DNA of 64,000 nucleotides from Owenia fusiformis (lineage: Eukaryota; Annelida; Polychaeta; Sabellida; Oweniidae). The stretch spans positions 785,318 through 849,317 of the forward strand of contig CAIIXF020000012.1 of assembly GCA_903813345.2 (NCBI GenBank), given 5' to 3'. The notes below the pieces were generated by a model, which was given only the letters and a program-made list of their open reading frames with translations, was not told the DNA's origin and ran no database searches. The position numbers and the translations under genes were made by a program. Position 1 is the first letter of the stretch; every line of letters begins with the position of its first letter. Shown one piece after another: positions 14,401 through 26,400 of this stretch.

Positions 14401-17400
14401 TCTCATCAATTTGCGAAAAAATTGAAAATATATTCTTCATGCGTGTCAATATTATGGTTGAATTAAATCCGTGACTCAGGTCAGAAGTTAACAGTTAAAT
14501 AACAGTTAATATGTACATATTAATATATAAGAGTGTTGAGTACAGATAATAAAGGTGGGGTATTTTAACATCACAAAATATCACCATCATCTTGTTAGTT
14601 ACTTAAAAGTGTAACAATTATTACAAATACCAACCGACCAACTCAAACTGTTGAACAGCAATTATAAACTTTTTTATCATAATCTTTATAATAATCTGAA
14701 AATCGAATTCTCTCTTCATGTAAACTCGTTTTGTTGAATCGAATTTTTTTCTGCCACTTTAAGTGGCCCAATTATGTTGCCATAGTTTCACGGGGGGTGC
14801 TTCACACTTTAGAACACGAGACGTAAGATTGAAATCAGATTCATCACTGCCAGAAAATCTTCTTTTTTCATGTTTTTTGAATATTGCCCTTAAAACACAC
14901 ATCAAAATCTTGTCCATACCCCCCTCCTTCAATTGTGGGAGAGTGACTGTAGGTGGTGGCTGGGTATGGGAGAGGGGCATCTGGGTGCAAAAAATTTTGG
15001 GCCCAAAATTGGCTTCTCTCATACTCAGGTCCAACTCTAGTAGGGGGAGGGGGGAGGTAACTCACACAAGAATATAATTCCTCATTCACTCCACTACTAT
15101 GATATCTTACTTTAACCGTCTAGTTTCTCGAAGATTTATGTGAAAATCATACATTTGTTCAGTAGCTTCAGCATGATGGCCGAGTATGCATATTTCTAAG
15201 TTCTTACAATCCTTGAGCAAACTAAGCCAAGAAATATAGAACATCTCTATGAACCATAAGCTTAAGTAAACCAAGCCTTCATAAATAAGACAAGTTACTC
15301 GAGAGAGACACATGTTATATTTCCCTGCATTTTCTTCAGGTAGATACAATAAAATGAAGAGCATAATGGCAAAGTGCCTTAATACAATGTGAATACCATA
15401 ACCTGGCTTTATACATGTAATGAAAACATCAAAGTTATAAATTTCAATATATCATATTTCAATGTGTCACAACTTGATTGATTTTATGTTTTTCCGTTTT
15501 TTATGTTTTCTAGTATTTAAAAAGGCTAAGTACGCTCATCAATAATCGCATAAAAAGCTTGTTTAAGATCTGAAAAAATCTGGCTTTGATGTACGTTGAT
15601 TCAAAGCAATCAGATATAGTGAAGTGTATTGATGTACATTGATGTATGTAAATGTACATATAGAGCATTGACAGGCTGAAAATAAAACTTCACAATTGGC
15701 CACTTCTAGGACCTATATCCTGTTAGATTACACGTTTCATACAAGTTTAGAGGTTTTGCTGATATAAGGTGAATATCTGGAGATTCATTGAGGATGGAAT
15801 GAAAAGCTCTGAAAAAGTATATTAGAACCTGTATTTCTGAATACCACTCTCCCATATTTAAAGAACCTTGAACTGTGAACACCTGCTAATCCGAACACTG
15901 TTGACTTGTTCTAGAGACATTCAGATTAGACAGGTTTTAGTATATGCATAATGAAAGTTATTTCAAGCCCCATCCTAAAAAGCCCCTGACACCCCTCACC
16001 ATCCTCTCCTCCCATGTTTTATTAAACTCAGGTAGGCAGCACATGGGGACTTTAGGGCCTTTTAGTACATAACATCACTTTCATTTTCCCACATGCAAAA
16101 TATCCAATATAATACATCTATTCTTTTTCATTTCTTTACTGTCTATAGCTTAATATATTACAATTAATACATAGTCTCGATTGAGCATCTAATACGGTAT
16201 GATTTCTTGTGGCTGTCCAGAAAATGATTCTGCCCCTAAAAATGAAGATTTTTGAAAGTGTTTTACATATATTTACATGCTGCATGCTTTATTCTGATTT
16301 TTGCCTGCATTAGAATTGACCCAACTAAGTATGTAATCTTTTGAGATGAGATCTACACTACCATAGTTGTATAAATGTAGATTTTTAGTGTTTTACATAC
16401 ATTTACATGTATTATCTAAATTTTTGATTGTATTAGAATAGATTGATCTAAATACGTCATCTTCAGTGAGCAAATCTATATCCTCTTTAATACATCCAAT
16501 GCTAGACAATTTGATGGTATGACGGTATAACTCTGGTGTGACAGTACAACTCTGATGTGACAGTAGAACTCTGGTGTGACGATATAACTCTGATGTGATG
16601 GTATAACTCTGGTGTGAAGGTAGAACTCTGATGTGATGGTATAACTCTGGTGTGACAGTTGAACTCTGGTGTGACGGTATAAGTCTGGTCCCCAGGGTAG
16701 AAATCTCATGTGTTAGAGGCACAAACCAAATTCATCATCAATTTACATATCAATTCTCGAAATATAAACAAGTGTCTGATTTTATTCATACAGCAGAGTA
16801 TTTTTGATACAGCCCCTATCCCATTTCTCCCCAAATCATCCCTCTACAAAATGAAGTGGATGAGAAGATGACAGGGAGAGGAGGAGGGAAAGAGGGGGAG
16901 GGGGAGGGGGGAGTTCCAGCATTGATGAAATGCTTTTCACTTTTCACAAAATTAACTGAAAACCTGATGTCTACCTTACCCCTCAATTCTATAGAAACTG
17001 TGGAAATGTAACTAACAGGAAATTGAGAGAACGGGAGGATGAAATTCTTATTTCATAATTTGAAAAAACAGTTTTTTAAGATAAATACGCCAAAATTATT
17101 TGACACTTGACACTGTGGGGTGCGAACAATTTGTGTATCTGCGAACAATTTGTGTATCTGCGTTTCATCATTTGTTTATGATTTTTATAGTCCTTATGTA
17201 AAATAATTGGAAATGTCATGGTAGGGTGGTGACTGGTGTTGATTTTTTATGTGGAACTTAGTGTTTTGTCTAGCATTTTAGAGTCATTGTGTTTCACCAG
17301 ACCCTCTCTTAGATTTGCCTTGTGAAGGACGAATGACATGCCCCAATAACATGTTTCACTGACATGTTCTAATGACATGTTCTAATGACATTTCCTTTGT

Positions 17401-20400
17401 AAATATATTTCTGTGAAACTATATACATCAGTTGTTCTGTGTGGTAAGGTTTTAAAAATAAGAACCCGACCCTGTGACACAATGGTCCTTTTACAGCCTT
17501 AAGGCAGTTATACATCCCAGAGGCCTAAATAAACAATGATAAAGTATGCATAATTTTCTATTAAAATGTTCATTATATATGTTGTACTATTCATATTTTA
17601 TTGCCAACCAAATATGTCTTCTCAACTTTGGTTTCTACTTAAAGCTAGAAAAAAAGTTTGAACACTCTACAAATCATTTCTCGGATGCCTGAGGCATTTT
17701 TACTGGTGTATAACTACCTTAACTGGTGAAATGGGGAAGGATTATGAAATCAATCAATTAATCATGTAATCTTTTTAAAATTACAGGTAAAATAAGGCAA
17801 TAATTGCTCTAATGCTTTTAAGTGCACTCAGTAACGGTGTGTTAATTACTAAAAAATACATCAAAATATCGTTTAATATGTCCCTAGTTACACGGAAGGA
17901 ACTGCACCAAGCGTAACTAGCATAATATTCTAGAGCTACTTACCTTCTGTGTGTGGATTACAGCCGGGCAAACTAGAGGGTGCAGGAACCCTTATAAATT
18001 CTGAGGGAAAATAATTCAATAATTTTTGTGCAAATTTTTCAAGATGTTATTTTTCCAAATCAGAAGAAAGGATTTTAACAAAGTTTATTGATGACCTGTG
18101 CATAGACAGCATCTTGTTTTTGGTGCAATTGTAATGCTATGTGTGATAGATATTGATCCTTTATAACAGAAAAGAATAGCACAAATAGGAAAACACCCTA
18201 TAGGAAAATAACAAGCACCTAGTGAACAATATTATACCTAAAAATAAAATATGGCTGCCATTTAATTCATCAAGTCTTCCCAAAAATGTTTCAGTTCTAG
18301 ATTCCATCCCTGAAAATGTAAACTAATCCATCAAATCAGTTTTCTCTAGGTTTTTTATATGTAATTTCACAAAATATAAGAAGAAAAGCAACACCACGAT
18401 ATCAACAACAACAAAAAAACAACCAAATAACACGATTTTAATAATTAGTTCTTCAAGAATTCAAGCTCTATAATCTATCAAGCCAAGAATTATGAATTAC
18501 AAGAGTGGAATGACTCCAATGTCCTCAGTTAACAGAAACCATATAAATGTGAATTAATCAGATGTCTTATCACCTTATCCTTTAATAAATACCATATAAT
18601 CAGCAATAAAACACTTAATCAACACCATATTAAAAAGTCTTTCATTTTTCTCATAATGCAAAGTTATCTTATTCCTGGAATTTTTATTTCTCTTGAAGAT
18701 GAAATTAGTTAAGAAAAATGAATAGTTTGTAAGAGAGATAAGGTGTAATCTATCCCACTTATAATTGATTTTAATCCTTTCATACAATACAGTACAACCC
18801 CTTGTCATAAAATAATCATCCCGTTTAGAGAATTTCTCATCTCAAACAACACGCTAAACGTCAAATTGAAATCTATGTAGGACCCGTCCCTTGTAATCTA
18901 ATGACACCACAGGAGTAATAAGGATATTGGTGCATGGCGGTACGGGGAAATTGGATGAAACGGCATTGATTCTTGGGGTAAAGGGTATTAGGTATTATTG
19001 GTAAAACACTAATCACTTCGTTTGATGTCTATGTACATTAAGCTAATGTTTACCAAGCTCTTGTCGGACAAGCAACATTCAGAATGGAGAAGATGTAAAA
19101 GCCTATAACCCGTCAACAAATCTTCTGAAGAACCGTTTTTCATTCCAAAATATCACAGAGATATAGAGAAAAAACAAGGAATTGTATGAACAGGCATGGA
19201 ATTCATATCCAGAATTGTGGAGGTTCTGAAAACTTGGTGATGCTTTTTTAATAAAATTGATAAAAAAGCTAGAATTGAAGAATATTGGATTGAATTTTTT
19301 GGAGTGGTTACCAACATCAGTTTTAACATGGCTAAATACTAGAGTTTTGTGAATGTAGAACATGGTCATTGAGGGCCTACTTCCTTAGAGATTGCGAGTC
19401 TTGCATTGAGTTCCCATAGCCTCATTATATCCTCATGGGAGATCATAGCATTCTACCAGTCCATACCATTCCCTGCAGTGCTGAGATGGTTGACAGTTCG
19501 AGTAATAGAATGTCTCTAAAGTCTACATATGCAACCCTTTTTATACTTTACAACCTTAAAAGAGAGCTTCATCTACAAGTATACTCCGGTAGAAATAATT
19601 GCTCCAAACCACAAGGCACATCCAGGTACCGATCTAACAAAAGCATTGGAGTGAGTATGTTACGGAGGGAGGGGGACGAGTCACAAGTGACAAATGACAT
19701 AATCCTGTTGAATTTATTGGACTTCTATTTATTACTCTTACTGGGCCCTTACTAATCGTTTCATTTTGTTTCTTAAGAGTGGGAAATACTCATGCACTAG
19801 GCCCTAAAGGGTAAAGTCATTCATTATGTGCACATTTTTCTGGCTGTATACATGAGTTTGTCATGCAGTTTGTTCACTAATTTCACTTTGTGATCTTTAC
19901 ATTTAATAATTTGACATTTAGTTCAATGACTGGTAAATAACATCCTACTTGCCTTTAACTATAGAGGAGGAATCTACAAATTGAGTTAAAGTTCAAAAAT
20001 ATCATTATTTAGCTCAGGACATGTGAATTATTGGTGTTTACTTGATTATCTATCTGTTGCAAATTATTATATCCAATTGATGTAATAGTCCATATGGTGC
20101 CATACTTTTTACAAAGTGAGAGAATCAGGGTTACTTTCTCAGAGTACAAATAACTCATTTAATCAATTTAGACTGAGACGTTTGGAAAAAGACAACTTCA
20201 ATGCAATTGTGAAAATTCTAACTGGGTGTGGGTCCAGTTGCTTCAGGACTGGGAATAAAACTAGACATATTGGATTGCCAAACTAGGCGTATATCAACTC
20301 CAAGAATACAGAGCCCCCAACTCAATCCATCATTTTAAAATCCTCAGTTTACTATTCATTCCCAGTAGAAAATGTGAGGAGTCAAGACTGTAGATCCCTC

Positions 20401-23400
20401 CCCCTTATCTATTTTTAACCAACATAACAAATACAGAGAGGTGTGTAATGGGGAGGTGTATAATGGGGAGGTATGTAATGGGGGGGGGGTGTAATGGGGA
20501 GGTGTGTAATGGGGACGTATGTAATGGGGAGGTATGTAATGGGGAAGGGGGCTCAGAAGGGCTTATGAGCGAGACTAATCCACTGTATTGCCAAATTGAT
20601 ATAAATTGCCTATAACATTGCATGCCACTCATTACTTAGTATATCCCAATCTAGCCTAAACAGTATAGCCTGAATATACATACATTAACAAAAACAATTT
20701 TTCAATCATGTTGAAAGCTTATACTAGTCAAACAAACTGCACTATCAGCCTGATGAAAGATTGTTTTGCCATACTTCCTAAATACAGTCTAATGCATAAA
20801 CACGAGAAATGGTACAAATTGACTGAACTATAAGCCTGATGAAATATTTTTTTGCCATACTTCCTAAATACAGTCTATTGCATAAACACAAAAATGGTCC
20901 AAATTGACTGAACTATAAGCCTGGTGAAAGACTGTTTTGCCATACTTCCTAAATACAGTCTAATGCATAAACACGAGAAATGGTACAAATTGACTGAACT
21001 ATATATAAGCCTGATGAAAGACTGTTTTGCCATACTTCCTAAACACAGTCTAATGCATAAACACAAGTAATGGTCCAAATTGACTGAACTATAAGCCTGA
21101 TGAAAGACTGTTTTGCCATACTTCCTAAATACAGTCTAATGCATCAACACGAGAAATGGTCCAAATTGACTGAACTATAAGCCTGATGAAAGACTGTTTT
21201 GCCATACTTCCTAAACACAGTCTAATGCATAAACATGAGAAATGGTCCAATTGACTGAACTATAAGCCTGATGAAAGACTGTTTTGCCATACTTCCTAAA
21301 CACAGTCGAATGCATAAACATGAGAAATGGTCCAATTGACTGAACTATAAGCCTGATGAAAGACTGTTTTGCCATACTTCCTAAACACAGTCTAATGCAT
21401 AAACACAAGAAATTGTCCAAAATGACTGAACTATAAGCCTGATGAAAGACTGTTTTGCCATACTTCCTAAATACAGTCTAATGCATAAACACGAGAAATG
21501 GTACAAATTGACTGAACTATAAGCCTGATGAAAGACTGTTTTGCCATACTTCCTAAATACAGTCTAATGCATAAACACAAGAAATTGTCCAAATTGACTG
21601 AACTATAAGCCTGATGAAAGATTGTTTTGCCATACTTCCTAAACACAGTCTAATGCATAAACATGAGAAATGGTCCAAATTGAATGAACTATAAGCCTGA
21701 TGAAAGATTGTTTTGCCATACTTCCTAAATACAGTCTAATGCATAAACACGAGAAATGGTACAAATTGAGAGTTGCTCAGATCATATATAGGAGAGGGGA
21801 ATCTATAAGCGATTGTAAAATCTGACCAATTATAAATCATCATTTAGGAGGTTTATATCTTTAACCTTAGCCCACATTTTAATATGAAAATTGTGAATTA
21901 TTATCTTCAATAGACCATTTTAGGTTTTTAGGAGGAAGGGTTATTCCTTATGTATTTGGAAGTATTATACTACGGTATAGTGTACCTCATATCCTTATAC
22001 CTGATTTTGATAAACGCTGCCCCTCTGGAAGTTCTATGATCAATTGAATAAGATAAATGACAAAGTTCTCTTATCTTCATTATACATGTTTCATGTTAAT
22101 ATAATGTGGGTAGTCTTTCATCATATCTGCATTTAACAAGAATAGGATTGTACCTTTGGGAATGAAACAATCCAATATACTGTACTGTGTTATTATATAA
22201 TCTCCAAGACTTAGATATACATACATAGATCTCTCCTATCTCATTATTATCAATAATACATTTAAACTTACACCTGGAGTATGATATGGAGTTGCAAATA
22301 CATGAACAGCAATGATCTCCACAGCATTAAAGCAAGTAGGCACAGCACCTACCCAAGATTTTAAATCCCACCTGAAATCTATTTGCACCCACTTGAAAAT
22401 GAGAGAAATCATGAACAATGGGAATATTTTGACCAATCTTGGTCTGAATTGTGAAAATGAGAATTTAGCACTAACTTGAGAAAAAATCCTTTGGAGATCA
22501 CTGAACAGTAAAACCTGTCTTATCCAAATCCAATTAATTAGGATTTATTGGGATTTTTTTTTTATATTTTATTATTTTATTTTTGATTAACAATTAGTAA
22601 TAGAAAAATGTGACAACCCCACCCCCTCCCTCCCATCACCATAACAACAACAGGTATTCTCAAGAAAAAAATATCATAAAATGATATAAAACAAATTATA
22701 TGAATAAAACATTTTCCATCAATTATGATATATTGGAATGTGAATAACATTTTATGTTCATGCCTGGCGCGCCAGTTCCATCATTCAATACAGGTAAACA
22801 AGAAAACCTTTACAAGTCTATTTTTTGTACAAATGCTCTAAGAATTTATTTTGTGATAGTTGACATTTAAGAGTTGGCATGTAAATGAAATAAAAGTTAT
22901 AATTTGCACGCAATATGCTAACTGTACATGTTTTTCATTTATAACCTACTTTGCTTGAACCACTTAATGCAAAGGTTTTCTAACATCTCCATTCTTCTGA
23001 AAGTCAACCCCCTCAGCCTATGACGCCCATTACATGTATTCAAACTGCTATGTGCATTTATTTTGTAAACAAGAAATTATGACAATAAACGTACACCAAT
23101 ATTTCTGATGGGATGTGAATATTTCTAATATCATCCCTTTCACCTTATAATCCCTATATTCTCACCATAAAAAGTCATCACAATCTCTCATGTAGTCGAA
23201 ATTCAAGAATGTATCTACTCATGATAAGCATCCTTAGAGAACTTAGCGACAACATTTTGCTGTATCCAACTGGAGGTATAGCGGGCCATTGAAAACAAGG
23301 GAAACGTCATGTTAAGGCAACATTGAGGGTTGTTCAGATTCACTAGTACTAGATAGAGTGGTATTGCAACAGATAGAGTGCTAGTCTACACATTATAGAT

Positions 23401-26400
23401 TAAAAATTCTGTAGTCAAAACAACGCTTATCACGCTTATTCTTCAAAATTTCTCTCTAAAATTTGATTGAGCGTTTTAGATTTCTGACATTTTTATACAA
23501 TTTAGAGTTTTAACTATAGTCTGTTAACTTTATTCCTTGCTAAATTTCTTGAATTTTCATTATTTCATGTTTCAAAATATGAATGGTGTATTACTTGATC
23601 CATGGGACACCTAGTGATCCTTTAATGTTATCTCTATACTTGAACCAATTTAAGTTTCAAATACTTGCATGAAGAAAAAGTTGTCACAATTCAGAATGAG
23701 AGATATGGTTTTAATGACGCTCTCATCACCTCTCGGGCCCCTTTTGACCCGCCACTTTCATCTTAATAGGTATCAAAATATCTGAATGACGAGGTTTGGA
23801 GGCACTGAATGAGGCAAAAATATTGGTTGCCAGGTTAAAAAACAAATTCATCAATTGCTGAATTATATTTGATTGTTTCAGCGATTTAGATTGTATAAAT
23901 TATGGGTAAAACAAACGAAACGTTTTGAAGTGACGTAAATAAGCTGTGGTAACATAACTAACGGCAAATTAATCAACCAATCATTTTATTGCTCTGACGT
24001 ACATAACAACAAATATTTTTACAGTAAAACCTGTATCTCACAACACCTATCTAATCCCAACCTCTCAATATGAAATTTTGATCTCTTATTGACCCACACG
24101 TTAAAAACCTTGAAATGTGCATGAACACCAGCAAATCTGGACATTTTTGTTTTTCCCCAGATGTTAATGAGACAGGTTTTACTGTATGACAAATGATATA
24201 TTCAGAAATGTAGAAAAAGAACATTTTGGTAGTAATTTTTGAACTGGCACTATGTGACCAAGATAGATGAAAACATTTTAGGTTCAAGTTAACCTAAACT
24301 ATTCAACATATAACTGGACTATACAATTCAATATTACTGGTATTTTTATTTCTATGATTTATTGGGATTTTGCTCTAATATGTGTTTATGTATTCCAAAT
24401 ACTATATTATCCAGTGTTGCTGAAAAGTTTATTTTTACAAACGCTTTCAAAGGAAAATCACACCAAGACCCTTGAAGTCTAGACCGAGGGTAGATACTCT
24501 TACCATTTTGGTTTTCCTCCGGTTAAGTTTTCCTATTTTGTCATGCTCTGAGGCTACTAATTGTTATTCTATGGCTATCTTGTTTTGAGAAGACGCAAAA
24601 TAAACGCAGATTTATCAGAGATACGTTATGTGATCACTTGGAACTAATTACAACATAGATATTTCACATAGAAGTCAATGGGACAAATTCTACTTTCAAA
24701 TTGTTATGGTACAAAGCTTGTTACCTGGGCAATTCAAGCAGATACAAAACTTGTTACCTAGGCATTTCAAGCAGATACAAAGCTTGTTACATAGGCCAGG
24801 TAATTTTGAGATTATCCCCGAGCATGAGAAGTAACTTCTAACCTGTTAAAATCCTTTTACCTGTAGAAAGGAAATCATGAATATTTTGATATTCTGACAT
24901 TTTGAATTGTAGTAAAACCTGTCTAAATCCCAAAAGTGTTCGCATTAGCATGTGCAAGTTTTTATGAAGCTCTAAGGCAATAGGAGATAACAAATTTAGG
25001 ACCAAGATTAAATGTTATTTGGAATTACAGGTTTCACTGCATATATTTCTCAGTAGGAATATTTATAATGAAAATTGTGCATTTTGTACTTAGCTGATAT
25101 ATTTTGATTGAGTTTGATTGAGCCTGAAAAATCCAGTCGACAATTCTATAGTTGAATGGCTATGTTTCCTCTCACAAAGCCGAGCGCAAAATAAACTAAC
25201 ATATTTGTAAATATGAACACAAAACAAGGATCAAGGCCACATGTACTGAGGGAACAGATTTAAAGAAAATCAACCACATTCAAAAATAATTTCCTGAATC
25301 TTTTCAATAAGCCACCAGTTTACACAGGAAGTTCTATTTGTAAACATTATTTAAAATCACAGTATAACAACCTATGTTTTCAAAATATATGTTTACTGAA
25401 AGTCTATAAGGACTTATATTGTGGACACAGAGAAAGGTTTAGGTATCCTTCACAAAACTGCGAGCAATGACCACGCTTAATTCCATGATTTAATGACAAA
25501 ATGAGTGGAATAAGCAAGGAATAAAATAAAAATGAGTATGGCCGACATTCCAAAGTATACAGTGAAATAATAAGGCTGGAACTCACTGATATATTAATGA
25601 GAGAAATTAGTGGAAATCTTTATCACGTTATTTCAGTTTTGGACGGGTTATAAAGTTGTGTATGAACTATGAATACTTGACTCTTCTGGGTCACATTCCA
25701 CAATTTTAGCATTGAAGAATTGGGAATAAAAGATGAAAAATGTACAATCCAGTTTTTCATGGATTTCATCTTTAAAGTGAATGCAAAATTCTCCTTTTAC
25801 CTGTATATTACTATGGTAACAAAATAGTACTATTGTACCTTTTACCTGTATATCACTATGGTAACAAAATTGTACTATTGTACCTTTTACCTGTATATTA
25901 CTATGGGAACAAAATTATACTATTATACCTTTTACCTGTATATTACTATGGTAGTAATTGTAGTATTGTACCTTTTACCTGTATATCACTATGGTAACAA
26001 AATTGTACTATTGTACCTTTTACCTGTATATTACTATGGTAGCAAAACTGTACTATTGTACGGTTTACCTGTATTACTATGGTAACAAAATTATACTATT
26101 ATACAAAAAAGCCTACAAGAAAATGTTGAGATAAATTCCAATTTGCTAAATTATCAACTGTCGAAGCAGGTAAATTTCCTATAGGTACTACACACATTTG
26201 TTTCAATGCTAAGACAATTCCTTGACAAGAAATATTTTTATCAGTGAGTAATATAAAACTTGTAAACTGATCAAAAAACCTCCAGAATTACATTAGGGTT
26301 CAGTGTTGGTTCTAAAGCCTTATTTGAAGTTTCATATTCGTTAGATTAAGGACCAAATCAGAAGGTGGGTACCAGCTATTGCGTCTTATTTTTACTGAAC

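Noticed and set aside
14759-15089. Overlapping ORFs of about 90-104 codons on both strands
   Set aside because: GC-richer block with low-complexity proline/glycine translations on both strands; no recognisable domain, probably a decayed repeat.
16393-16722. 109- and 77-codon minus-strand ORFs with repeated SHQSYTI-type words
   Set aside because: Translation of the 19-bp tandem repeat in several frames; no start context or splice signals.
20875-21420. Minus-strand ORFs with [10 protein letters not shown] repeats
   Set aside because: Generated by the 86-bp satellite.
25858-26085. 75-codon plus-strand ORF
   Set aside because: Lies wholly within the 45-bp tandem repeat; stays open only because the period is a multiple of three.
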